DNA of 52,026 nt. Source: Candidatus Nanoarchaeia archaeon. GTDB lineage: Archaea > Nanobdellota > Nanobdellia > Woesearchaeales > JAQUVJ01. This document shows positions 16,635 through 25,620 of this stretch, piece after piece. Position 1 is the first letter of the stretch. Every line of letters begins with the position of its first letter. The notes beneath the pieces are model-generated. The model was not told where the DNA came from and did no database searches. It saw only the letters and a list, made by a program, of their open reading frames with translations. Location: assembly GCA_028693395.1 (NCBI GenBank), contig JAQUVJ010000005.1, positions 1-52,026 of the forward strand. Direction: 5' to 3'. The position numbers and the translations under genes are program-made.

Positions 16635-17183
16635 GTGGAGTGTTTGTTTAATCAGAAAATAATAGAAAAGTTAAGAGAAGTAAAGAAAAACATGAAAAGA
16701 GATATCAATGATATTCATGCTGAATTAAATGATCATTTAATTTCTATCAATGATAATACAAGTGAGCTTTCTATAAGTGCTGAAAAAATAAACGAACTCG
16801 AAAATAGATTGGATATAATGGAACAAAGAATCGACAAAATTGAAACTATGTTTGAAGGCTATATATACAATCCTGAAAAATTCAAAAATATTTTACTTTC
16901 TTTAAGAGAACAAGAAATCTTTTTAATTTTATATACAGCAAATGAATCTTTACAATACAAAGAATTAATTAAGAAAACAGGATTAACTTTTGAGACAATA
17001 TCAAAATGTGTAGAATCTTTGATTTTAAAAGGAATTCCAATAATTAAATCTTTTTTGAATAATGATATTAATATATATTTAGATAATGATTTTAAATTAT
17101 TTCAATCTAAACATAAGTTAGTAAATATAAATAAAGATTTGATATCTAGAATTAGTTACGAAAGTTTGGAAAATTACTATTAA
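16635..17183 (+). CDS. Coiled-coil plus winged-helix DNA-binding protein
   Basis: The first ~75 residues are strongly heptad-like ('ISAEKINELENRLDIMEQRIDKIETMF'). Residues ~85-135 form a helix-turn-helix region: 'LSLREQEIFLILYTANESLQYKELIKKTGLTFETISKCVESLILKG' reads like a MarR/TrmB-type winged helix. The C-terminus contains another strand-helix region. It is probably an oligomeric transcriptional regulator; the ligand and targets are unknown. The ORF-track GTG at 16635 is uncertain. TTG at 16644, preceded by 'GGGGTGGAG', is an alternative with better Shine-Dalgarno spacing and would shorten the product by three residues. It is divergent from the dCTP deaminase gene with a 145-base shared promoter region. 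Confidence 0.7.
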   Translation: MECLFNQKIIEKLREVKKNMKRDINDIHAELNDHLISINDNTSELSISAEKINELENRLDIMEQRIDKIETMFEGYIYNPEKFKNILLSLREQEIFLILYTANESLQYKELIKKTGLTFETISKCVESLILKGIPIIKSFLNNDINIYLDNDFKLFQSKHKLVNINKDLISRISYESLENYY

Positions 17184-17215
17184 TTTATGTGTTATTTTTC
17201 AATATACTACAAAAA

Positions 17216-17225
17216 TTTTATATAC
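17216..17225 (+). promoter_or_regulatory. TATA-like box for tRNA-Ile
   Basis: 'ttttatatac' is about 31 bases upstream of the tRNA-Ile 5' end, the expected position for archaeal tRNA transcription. Confidence 0.5.
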
Positions 17226-17251
17226 CAATTTCAAATTCTTTAAAATATTAA

Positions 17252-17329
17252 GGGCCTGTAGCTTAGCCTGGTTGGAGCGCTACCCTGATAAGGTAGTGGT
17301 CCTGTGTTCAAATCACAGCAGGCCCACCA
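17252..17329 (+). tRNA. tRNA-Ile(GAT), CCA encoded
   Basis: Acceptor arms GGGCCTG (17252-17258) and CAGGCCC (17319-17325) pair fully, with discriminator A at 17326 followed by an encoded CCA (17327-17329). The anticodon stem CTACC/GGTAG encloses loop CTGATAA with anticodon GAT. The T-arm is CTGTGTTCAAATCACAG. The body resembles archaeal tRNA-Ile. It is the only one of the four tRNAs in the window with a genomic CCA. No intron. Confidence 0.95.
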
Positions 17330-17401
17330 TTTTTTATTTTTATGAATATTCTTTTAAATTGTTTAATCTTTAATTTGTGATTTGTTTTATAAATTTACAT
17401 A

Positions 17402-17411
17402 AATATTATAA
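17402..17411 (+). promoter_or_regulatory. TATA box of TYW1 gene
   Basis: 'aatattataa' is centred ~27 bases before ATG 17434. It lies inside the longer ORF-track version, which supports the downstream start. Confidence 0.5.
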
Positions 17412-17433
17412 AGAAAATAATAATCTATTAATT

Positions 17434-18408
17434 ATGGAAAAAGATTATCAAGAAAAATTAGAAAAGAAACAATATGGAGTTTATGATACATCCTCAGTTC
17501 AAATATGTTCTTGGACTAAGAAATCTTTAAGAAATGAAGGAGATTGTTATAAAAAAAAATTCTATGGTGCAAATACTCACAAATGTATGGAAATGACACC
17601 AATTACACTTTTTTGTTCAAATAGATGTATTTTTTGTTGGAGACCAACAGAGTATATGAATATTGAAGAATATAAATCTCAAAAATGGCCAGAACCAAAA
17701 GATATTGTTGATAATTTACTTATTAAAAGAAAAAAATTATTGAATGGTTTTGGAGGAAATGATAAAGTAAGTAAAAAATATTTAGAAGACGCTTATGTTC
17801 CAGATCATTATGCAATTTCATTATCAGGAGAGCCTTTATTATATCCAAAAATGCCTGAATTAGTTAGACATTTAAGAGATGATAGAAAAGCACGAACTAT
17901 TTTTATTGTTTCAAATGGACTTGAGACAAGTATGATAAAAAAACTAGATGATGAAGATTCTTTACCAACTCAATTTTATATTTCAATTCCGTCATCTAAT
18001 GAAGATCTATTTAAAAAGATAAATCATTCTTTATACAATGATGGTTGGAAAAGATTGCATGAATCTTTAGAATATATGAAAAATATGCAACCATTAAAGA
18101 CAAGAAAAGTTATGAGAATTACATTAATTAGAGGATTAAATGATAGTGATGAAAATTTAGAAGAATTTAAAGGTTTAATTGATAAATATGATTTTGATTT
18201 TATTGAAGTTAAATCATACATGCATTTAGGTTATTCTCAAAAAAGATTAAAAAAAAAAAATCAATATGAATGGGACGAATTAAAGCAAAAAGCGATGCAA
18301 TTAGAAACTGATAAATTTAAATTTGAAGATGAACAAATGGAATCTTTAATCGTTTTATTGAAAAATAAAGATTCAAAACATACTACTTTGATTTATCCTA
18401 ACGAATAA
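17434..18408 (+). CDS. taw1: tRNA 4-demethylwyosine synthase TYW1 (Taw1)
   Basis: This radical SAM enzyme condenses N1-methylguanosine-37 of tRNA-Phe with pyruvate carbons to make imG-14, the first tricyclic step of wyosine synthesis. The radical SAM motif is C-x3-C-x2-C in 'LFCSNRCIFCWRP'. Upstream are three further cysteines in 'ICSW', 'GDCYK' and 'HKCMEM', the ligands of the second Fe-S cluster in archaeal TYW1. 'SLSGEPLLYP' and 'VSNGLET' are further family blocks. From ATG 17434 the length is 324, typical for the archaeal enzyme. The ORF-track start at 17377 adds 19 atypical residues upstream of the TATA box and is rejected. Confidence 0.93.
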   Translation: MEKDYQEKLEKKQYGVYDTSSVQICSWTKKSLRNEGDCYKKKFYGANTHKCMEMTPITLFCSNRCIFCWRPTEYMNIEEYKSQKWPEPKDIVDNLLIKRKKLLNGFGGNDKVSKKYLEDAYVPDHYAISLSGEPLLYPKMPELVRHLRDDRKARTIFIVSNGLETSMIKKLDDEDSLPTQFYISIPSSNEDLFKKINHSLYNDGWKRLHESLEYMKNMQPLKTRKVMRITLIRGLNDSDENLEEFKGLIDKYDFDFIEVKSYMHLGYSQKRLKKKNQYEWDELKQKAMQLETDKFKFEDEQMESLIVLLKNKDSKHTTLIYPNE

Positions 18409-18604
18409 TTGATTTGTATATTTTTTTTCTTTATCTTTTTTTATTATGTTCTTTATTTTTTTTATTATTTTCTTTATTTTTTTATTGTATATTAATCATC
18501 TATTTATTTGATTAATATATCATTATTGATGATTAAAATATTTACACTTATTATAAGTAACTAATCTTTTTATATTTATTACATTGATTTATGAATGATT
18601 AATA

Positions 18605-20269
18605 ATGGAATTATATAGTAAAATACAAAATAAAGAAGATAGATTATTTGCATACTTTAGTATGGAAGTAGGTCTTAATGAAGAAATGCAAACATATAGT
18701 GGAGGTTTAGGTATTTTAGCAGGAGATACTATAAAATCATTTGCTGATAGAAGTGTACCTATTGTATGTATAACATTATTAAACGAAGAGGGGTATTTTA
18801 AACAACAAATTAATAATTACGGAGAACAAATTGAATATCCATATGGATGGGATAAAAGTAAATTTACACAAGAATTAGAAAATATTATAGAATTAGATAT
18901 TCACGGAAGAAAAGTCAAAATTAGAGCTTGGGAATATAGAGTAAAAGGCGAAACAGGTTATGAAGTTCCAATATATTTCTTAGATACAAACATAGAAGGA
19001 AACAGTGACTATGATAAAACATTAACAAAACATCTTTATGGAGGAGATAATTATTATAGATTATGCCAAGAAATAATATTAGGAATTGGTGGAATTAGAT
19101 TTTTAGAATCTAGAGGTTATAATAATTTATTAAAATATCATATGAATGAAGGGCATGCTGCTTTTTTAACAATTGAATTATTACATCAAAATAATATGGA
19201 TCAAGAAATAGTAAAAAAGAAATGTGTATTTACAACACATACACCTGTTGGTGCTGGTCATGATGTTTTTTCTCAAGAAGACATAAAAAAAGTATTAGGT
19301 GATTATGTTCCAGAAAAATATTTCCATAACGGAACTTTATCAATGACATATTTAGGATTAAATAATAGTCATTTTGTTAATGGAGTTGCAAAAAAACATG
19401 GAGAAATATCACAAAGAATGTTTCCAAAATTTAATATTAATTACATTACAAATGGAGTTCATTCACAAACATGGACTTCAGAATCATTTTCTAAATTATT
19501 TGATGAAAAAATTCCAGAATGGAGAAAAGACCCATTTGCTTTAAGATATGCAGCACAATTATATTTGTCGGAAGTTTGGGATGCTCATTTAGAAAACAAG
19601 AAAAAATTAATAGATTTAATAAGAGAAAAAACTGGAGTAGAATTTGATGAAGAAGTATTTACTATTGGTTTTGCAAGAAGAGCTACAGGTTATAAAAGAA
19701 TGGATTTGATTTTTAATAATATTCAGAAATTAATAGAAATATCAAATAAAGTTGGAAAAATTCAATTAGTTTTTGCAGGAAAAGCACATATTAAAGATAC
19801 AGAAGGAAAAATGTTAATCAAAAAGATCTGGGATATGAGATTTGTTTTAGGTAAAAATATCAAATTAGTATTTTTAGAAAATTACAATATGGAACTTGCA
19901 AAAGTATTAATTCCTGGGGTAGATTTATGGTTAAATACTCCAAAAAGACCATTAGAAGCATCAGGGACAAGTGGAATGAAAGCTTGTCATAATGCTATAC
20001 CTTCACTTTCAATTTTAGATGGATGGTGGATTGAAGGTCATATGGAAAATTATACAGGTTGGTCAATTGGTGACATTGATGAATATGAAAATGATGATAA
20101 AGATGCTCAAGATCTTTATTATAAACTTGAAAAAATCATAATGCCAATGTTTTATGAAAAAAGAGATGATTATATTAAAATTATGAGAAATTCAATTGCT
20201 TTAAATGCATCATTTTTTAATACTAACAGAATGGTTTCTCAATATGTTTTAAATGCTTATTTAAATTGA
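18605..20269 (+). CDS. Alpha-glucan phosphorylase (GT35)
   Basis: This enzyme releases glucose-1-phosphate from alpha-1,4-glucans by phosphorolysis with pyridoxal phosphate. The N-terminus 'FAYFSMEVGLNEEMQTYSGG' and 'GVHSQTW', 'GFARRATGYKR' are family blocks. The PLP signature 'EASGTSGMKA' places the Schiff-base lysine at K459. At 554 residues it is the short form of archaea and thermophilic bacteria, not the ~800-residue glycogen phosphorylase. A TATA-like 'ttttatattt' near 18569-18578 lies ~30 bases before ATG 18605. No glycogen synthase or branching enzyme is in this window, so whether the cell stores or imports glucan cannot be judged. Confidence 0.93.
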   Translation: MELYSKIQNKEDRLFAYFSMEVGLNEEMQTYSGGLGILAGDTIKSFADRSVPIVCITLLNEEGYFKQQINNYGEQIEYPYGWDKSKFTQELENIIELDIHGRKVKIRAWEYRVKGETGYEVPIYFLDTNIEGNSDYDKTLTKHLYGGDNYYRLCQEIILGIGGIRFLESRGYNNLLKYHMNEGHAAFLTIELLHQNNMDQEIVKKKCVFTTHTPVGAGHDVFSQEDIKKVLGDYVPEKYFHNGTLSMTYLGLNNSHFVNGVAKKHGEISQRMFPKFNINYITNGVHSQTWTSESFSKLFDEKIPEWRKDPFALRYAAQLYLSEVWDAHLENKKKLIDLIREKTGVEFDEEVFTIGFARRATGYKRMDLIFNNIQKLIEISNKVGKIQLVFAGKAHIKDTEGKMLIKKIWDMRFVLGKNIKLVFLENYNMELAKVLIPGVDLWLNTPKRPLEASGTSGMKACHNAIPSLSILDGWWIEGHMENYTGWSIGDIDEYENDDKDAQDLYYKLEKIIMPMFYEKRDDYIKIMRNSIALNASFFNTNRMVSQYVLNAYLN

Positions 20270-20501
20270 TTTTTTCTTTTTATATTTTCTTTTTATATTT
20301 CTTTCTCTAACTATTTTTTTAACTATTATTTTATCTTTTTTTATCTTCTTTTATTTTATCTTTGTTAATTATTTTGTTAATTATTATATTAATTATTTTA
20401 TTAATTATTTTATTATTATATTACTATAATATTATTTTTTTATATAAAAGATTGTTTATAATTAGTATATTAACATACAAATAATACAATTAAACAGAAA
20501 A

Positions 20502-20511
20502 ACTTTTATAA
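20502..20511 (+). promoter_or_regulatory. TATA box of the 314-residue unknown gene
   Basis: 'cttttataaa' is ~36 bases before ATG 20543, giving a short leader with the GTGATAA Shine-Dalgarno. The upstream 230 bases are T-rich low-complexity sequence with 'ttaattatt' repeats. Confidence 0.5.
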
Positions 20512-20542
20512 AGAAATGCGATGTCTTCAATGAGTGATAAAT

Positions 20543-21487
20543 ATGTTAGATAATCATGTAGGTTTTTTTAATAAAATAAAAGGATTATTTGTTCCATCAA
20601 TTTCTTTAGAAGATTTAGCAATGCAAGATGGAATTTCAAGAGATTCAGTTGAAGTTTTAGATGAAGCGGTAAATACTAATAATATTTATTTAAATTATTC
20701 AGATAAATCTTTAATAAGAAAAGAAATTGAAAAAGAAACTCCAAAAGATTCTTCAGATTATTCAATATTAAGATTATTAGATAATAAATATCAGATGAGT
20801 AAAATTATGAAATTTGGAGATTTAAACTACGAATCAAGATTAGAATTTTGGACTAGATTAAAAACAATAAGACAAGAAGATGAATTAGGATTAACATTGA
20901 GTTTTTTTAGAAATTCATATGTAATATCAGATATGAAAGAAGACTTTTATAAAGAAGAAAGAACTATAACAGAAAATTTATTTTTTGCAAAATATGTTCC
21001 AAAAATTATTGAACAAGAAGTTTCAAAAATTTTAGAAGAAGAAAAATCCAAATTATCAAGCGAAGATTCTCTAGATAATGAAATCGATTTATCAAATTTA
21101 GAAAAAAGATTAAGATTTGTAAAATCAAAAATGTTAGATCAAAAAACAATAAATAGCATAGAAAAGAGAGCTTTAAATGATTATGTTAAAAATTTAATAG
21201 TAAATGATGGAAATCCAGAAATTATTGCTTTAACAAAAGAATTTTTAAATCATTTTTATGAAGAAAATAAAAGAGAAGAAGTCATTAAAAAAGGAATTGA
21301 AAAAATATTATATGTTTCAGAAAATCCAATTGAAGATGTAAAGAAATTTGTTAGTGAAATACGTATCTTAGACACAAATAAGGTTCATTTAATTTTAAAT
21401 GACATAAAGGAAGATTATAATGTTCAAGAATTATCAAAGAGATTTTTAAAAGATTCTTTTAGGTATAGATATAGTAATTTGAATTGA
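20543..21487 (+). CDS. Unknown helical, charged protein
   Basis: I do not recognise this 314-residue protein. It is rich in Glu, Lys and Asp, has no membrane segment or signal peptide, and is predicted to be mostly helical, with a likely coiled region around 'EQEVSKILEEEKSKLSSEDSLDNEIDLSNLEKRLRF'. There is no cysteine and no obvious catalytic motif. The ORF-track GTG at 20534 is part of the Shine-Dalgarno 'GAGTGATAA' and the true start is ATG 20543 (MLDNHVGFF). It stands alone between the phosphorylase and the HAD gene with its own promoter. Confidence 0.75.
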   Translation: MLDNHVGFFNKIKGLFVPSISLEDLAMQDGISRDSVEVLDEAVNTNNIYLNYSDKSLIRKEIEKETPKDSSDYSILRLLDNKYQMSKIMKFGDLNYESRLEFWTRLKTIRQEDELGLTLSFFRNSYVISDMKEDFYKEERTITENLFFAKYVPKIIEQEVSKILEEEKSKLSSEDSLDNEIDLSNLEKRLRFVKSKMLDQKTINSIEKRALNDYVKNLIVNDGNPEIIALTKEFLNHFYEENKREEVIKKGIEKILYVSENPIEDVKKFVSEIRILDTNKVHLILNDIKEDYNVQELSKRFLKDSFRYRYSNLN

Positions 21488-21711
<224 letters not shown>

Positions 21712-22392
21712 ATGGCAATATTTTTTTTTGATGTAGATGGAACAATTGCAGATAATATGGGAGTCCATTATGAAACTTTTAATATAATTTTTTCAAAATT
21801 CAATTTAAAAATGCCATTATCATTATGGCAAAACGAATATATAGGTCAACCTGGATTTGAAATAATAAAACAATTTCTAAAAAAAAACAAAATAAGATAT
21901 AATGATTTAGATATAGAAATATTAAGAAATTTAAGAGATGAAATATATGATAAAATGCTTGATAATAAATACGTAAGACCATTTGATGGACTTATATATT
22001 TCTTAGAGGAATCAAAAAAAAAAGGTAATATTCACATTATCACATCAAATTCTATATTAGAAAATGTTCAAAGATTTTTAAAAATTCATGACTTAGAAAA
22101 ATATTTTGATGAAATTTGCACACCAGAAAATTATAAACCAAAACCAAGTTTTGACATGTTTGAAAAAATGTTTCAAAAATATAATAATTACACAAAAGAT
22201 CAATCAATTTTTTTTGAAGATTCCATATTGGGAGCTAAGACAGGAATTGATTATGGATTAAAAACTTTTATAATTAAAAAAACATATGGAGACATGTTAA
22301 AAGTTGTTTTTAAAAATGAAATAAAAGATGAAAGAGTAAAAGTTATAAAAGATTATAAAGATTCTAATTTAAAAAAGATTGTAAATTATTGA
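21712..22392 (+). CDS. HAD-superfamily phosphatase
   Basis: This is a HAD hydrolase of the phosphoglycolate phosphatase/beta-phosphoglucomutase type. Motif I is 'FFDVDGTIAD', with D7 as nucleophile and D9 as acid/base. A helical cap of ~65 residues follows. Motif II is 'HIITSNS', motif III the lysine in 'YKPKPSFDMF', and motif IV 'FFEDSILGAKTG'. Length 226 is usual. The substrate cannot be told from sequence; phosphoglycolate or a sugar phosphate are candidates. TATA spacing suggests a leaderless mRNA. Confidence 0.88.
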   Translation: MAIFFFDVDGTIADNMGVHYETFNIIFSKFNLKMPLSLWQNEYIGQPGFEIIKQFLKKNKIRYNDLDIEILRNLRDEIYDKMLDNKYVRPFDGLIYFLEESKKKGNIHIITSNSILENVQRFLKIHDLEKYFDEICTPENYKPKPSFDMFEKMFQKYNNYTKDQSIFFEDSILGAKTGIDYGLKTFIIKKTYGDMLKVVFKNEIKDERVKVIKDYKDSNLKKIVNY

Positions 22393-22629
22393 TTTCTTAT
22401 TTTTATCTAATTTTAATTATCATGTATTTTATGTTTTATGTTTTATTTTTTGCTTCTTATCTTTTATTTTTTAGTTTTTTAGTTTTATATAATAATTTTC
22501 ATTGTAATAATTGTAATAAAATAAGATATCATATGTAATTATAAAATCTTAAAAAACATAAAAATTTAAATATTTCTTATATAAAAAAACAATAAAGAAA
22601 CCTTATATAAATAGATTTGAGAGATAAAA

Positions 22630-23304
22630 ATGATAGATCATATTGCATTTATAATGGATGGAAATAGAAGATTCGCAAAAAAAAATGATAAAGAAGTTGC
22701 ATGGGGACATAAACAAGGAGGATTAGCTTTGAAAAGAGTTCTTTTGTGGTGCAAAAAGAGAAATATAAAAGATGTAACTGTATATGCTTTTTCTAAAGAA
22801 AATTTCAAACGAAGTGAAGAAGAAAAAAATAATTTAATGAAATTATTTTTAGAAATGTTTGATTTTCAAAAAAAAGAAAATGATTATCTAAAAGAAATAA
22901 ATAACTCTTTTAATATCAATATTATTGGAGATATTTCACAATTTCCAAAAATAGTAAAAGAAAAATTAAAATTAATTGAAAAGAAAGAAAAAAATAATGA
23001 ATTTAATTTAAATTTATGCTTAGGATATGATGGAAGATCGGAAATTGTTTATAGTGTAAATCAAATTATAAAAAAAGGTTTAGAAATAAATGAAAAAAAC
23101 ATATTAGAAAATCTTTGGTTAAATAAAGAACCAGATTTAATTATTAGAACTGCTGAAAATAGATTGTCAGGTTTTTTATTATATCAAAGTTCTTATAGTG
23201 AGATAATTTTTTTAGAGAATTTATTATGGCCAGAAATTGATGAGATTGTTTTAGAAAAATGTTATAATAATTTTGAGACAAGAAATAGGAAATTTGGGAA
23301 ATAA
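22630..23304 (+). CDS. uppS: cis-prenyltransferase (polyprenyl diphosphate synthase)
   Basis: This enzyme elongates isoprenoid diphosphates with IPP to make long cis-polyprenyl diphosphates, the precursors of the archaeal dolichol-type lipid carrier for glycan transfer. Motifs in order: 'FIMDGNRR' with catalytic D10, 'YAFSKENFKRS', 'LCLGYDGRSEI' and the diphosphate-binding 'RTAENRLSGFLLYQSSYSE'. The last differs from the common RTSGE start but keeps the R-L-S-x-F-L-L-x-Q-S core. The length (224) is on the short side. It is immediately upstream of a cluster of large secreted proteins, which fits a role in glycosylating them; that link is inference. Confidence 0.92.
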   Translation: MIDHIAFIMDGNRRFAKKNDKEVAWGHKQGGLALKRVLLWCKKRNIKDVTVYAFSKENFKRSEEEKNNLMKLFLEMFDFQKKENDYLKEINNSFNINIIGDISQFPKIVKEKLKLIEKKEKNNEFNLNLCLGYDGRSEIVYSVNQIIKKGLEINEKNILENLWLNKEPDLIIRTAENRLSGFLLYQSSYSEIIFLENLLWPEIDEIVLEKCYNNFETRNRKFGK

Positions 23305-23361
23305 TGTTGTTTCTCTAAAATGACACGATTTTTTTATATTAAGAAAATGAGACAATATTTT

Positions 23362-25590
23362 ATGAATATTAAATTTAAATCAATTATCTACATTTTTTTT
23401 GTAGTTTTATTTGTTTCTCAAGTTTATTCTATAAAATATAGTTTTCAAGAACAAACTTGTGGTAATGTTGATTGTGTTGAGGTTTTGGAAGATTATGAAA
23501 TAAAAAATTATTCAACTTATGTTTTTTTTAATATATATTCAAATCAAAGTACACCTTTAGATTACATAAATCCTAATGTTCCAAGAGAAGGAATAAAAAC
23601 AAAAGATGGATTTTCATATTGTTCACATTATTATATTTTTAATTATCAATATACTTGCAATTTTGTACAAAAACCAAAAATTAAAAATATAAATGAAGAT
23701 CTAGAATTATTAAAAGATTATAATATAGAAGATGTTTGTTCTTGTACTGATAATGATATAAAAGAATTCAATTTAACAATTAATGGAAATAAATTTGATA
23801 GCATTTTTAAATTAGACACTTTAAAAAAGTATGAATTTAACTGTAGCTGTGAAGATAAAATTGGTCAAACAGTATCAAACACTTTTGAAGTAGATCATAC
23901 AACTTATAAACCTAAAAGTATCACAAACATAAAAAACACAAATGGATTGGAAATATTAACAGTTTTAAAAACAGAATTATCTCATAATGATTTTTGTCAA
24001 AATCAAGTAAATTGCGAAATAAAAAATTTAGAAAATGATGAAATTATAAAAACAGATTCATTAGATTATAAAGTGTTGATAGAAAAAGATAAATTGTATT
24101 GTTTTGAATTTAACTCAAAAAAGATATGTTATATTAATTTTAATACACCTCAAAAATTATTAATTGATTCATTTAATAAAAAAGTAAATGAATTAAATCA
24201 TAATAAAAAATTTGCAGAATCATTATTTTATATTGATTGTTTAAATAGTGTATGTAAAATTGTATATAAAGATGCAAATCAAAATATAGAAATAAATTCA
24301 TATAAGACATATTTTTTAGAAATAGAAAATGCAATAAAAGCATTTTTAATTGATTTGGGAGAATTAAAACCAGTATTGAATATTCCTGAAAATTTAGAAA
24401 TGTTTAAAGAATATGATATTGAAGACACTTGTAAATGCGAAGGATTTCCAGGTTCAACAAAAAAATTAACTATAAATGATAGAAATGTTGAAGAAAAATA
24501 TACATTTTATTCTTTAGGCAAATATAAATTTAATTGTTCTTGTACTCTTGATTATAAAGAAGAATCAAAACAATTTTCATTGGGAATTTATTTATACTAT
24601 GCAGACAATTTAGAAATAATTGATGAAGATACTTTAAAGGATTCTCAAATATTTATTCAAAAATCAAATGAAATAATTATAAAAAATTATTTCAAAGAAA
24701 ATAATAATAATTTTTCTATAAAAGATATACAAAATCAAAAGCAATTTTATGTTATGAATGATTATGATCATAAAATAATAATTGAAAAAGGTAAATTATA
24801 TTGCTTTGAAGATTTACATGATAGTAATCAAAAAAAATGTTTTGTTTATCCAGAAGAAAAAACAATAAATTCTAATAAAGATAAAATAAATATTGAAGAA
24901 ATTAAAATAGATGGAAAATCAGTTATATATCTAAACACATCTGATTTAGTATATAAAAATAATAAATATTATGAAGGAAATATAGAATTTAATCTAAAAG
25001 GACAAATTGAATTTTTTGAAAATCAAAATTATATATTTTTACAAAATAATAATAAAATATATAATATATCATTTAATGTAGAATTAATACCTGATTATTA
25101 TAGTAAATGTGAATTACATCAAATTGGAAAATATTTTGTTGATAATACAAAGTATGAATTAAAAGATAACGATGGAAATTTGATAACATTAGAATATGAA
25201 AAAGGAGTTACTAAAAATGGTTATCTAGTCGAAGAAAATAGGAATGTCTTTGTTATATTTTCATTAGTATCAGATCAAAATTATATGTTACGTAAATGTT
25301 TTAAAGGAATAGATTTAGTAGCAAATGTTACAAAATCTGATATTAATAATGTTACACAATTACGATTAGTTGCTAAAACAGTATTTGAAACTCAAAGTAA
25401 TTTAAAAGGTATTCAGACATTAATTGAAAAAATTTCAGATTATCTTTTATCAAAAATAACAGAATATGATAATAAAAAAATAGAAGCAAAAGAATTAATT
25501 AAAGATCTATCGCCTGAATACTTAATTGAATTAAAAAACATTTTAAATCAAATAAAAAGTATAACAAATGTTCAAGAAATTAAAAGATAA
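23362..25590 (+). CDS. Secreted Cys-rich protein with an internal ~230-residue duplication
   Basis: I do not recognise the family. From ATG 23362 the protein is 742 residues and begins with a clean signal peptide ('IIYIFFVVLFVSQVYS'). Two long repeats follow. 'NLELLKDYNIEDVCSCTDND...YEFNCSCED' (from ~residue 107) recurs as 'NLEMFKEYDIEDTCKCEGFP...YKFNCSCT' (from ~337). 'YKVLIEKDKLYCFE' (~234) recurs as 'HKIIIEKGKLYCFE' (~468). The CxC and C-x-C-x-C patterns suggest disulfides outside the cell. The C-terminus ends in a helical tail without a membrane anchor. The ORF-track start 23320 is less likely because 'ttttatatt' lies ~27 bases before ATG 23362. First of four adjacent envelope genes. Confidence 0.72.
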   Translation: MNIKFKSIIYIFFVVLFVSQVYSIKYSFQEQTCGNVDCVEVLEDYEIKNYSTYVFFNIYSNQSTPLDYINPNVPREGIKTKDGFSYCSHYYIFNYQYTCNFVQKPKIKNINEDLELLKDYNIEDVCSCTDNDIKEFNLTINGNKFDSIFKLDTLKKYEFNCSCEDKIGQTVSNTFEVDHTTYKPKSITNIKNTNGLEILTVLKTELSHNDFCQNQVNCEIKNLENDEIIKTDSLDYKVLIEKDKLYCFEFNSKKICYINFNTPQKLLIDSFNKKVNELNHNKKFAESLFYIDCLNSVCKIVYKDANQNIEINSYKTYFLEIENAIKAFLIDLGELKPVLNIPENLEMFKEYDIEDTCKCEGFPGSTKKLTINDRNVEEKYTFYSLGKYKFNCSCTLDYKEESKQFSLGIYLYYADNLEIIDEDTLKDSQIFIQKSNEIIIKNYFKENNNNFSIKDIQNQKQFYVMNDYDHKIIIEKGKLYCFEDLHDSNQKKCFVYPEEKTINSNKDKINIEEIKIDGKSVIYLNTSDLVYKNNKYYEGNIEFNLKGQIEFFENQNYIFLQNNNKIYNISFNVELIPDYYSKCELHQIGKYFVDNTKYELKDNDGNLITLEYEKGVTKNGYLVEENRNVFVIFSLVSDQNYMLRKCFKGIDLVANVTKSDINNVTQLRLVAKTVFETQSNLKGIQTLIEKISDYLLSKITEYDNKKIEAKELIKDLSPEYLIELKNILNQIKSITNVQEIKR

Positions 25591-25620
25591 AATCAAAATT
25601 AAAAAAATAAAATGATAAAA

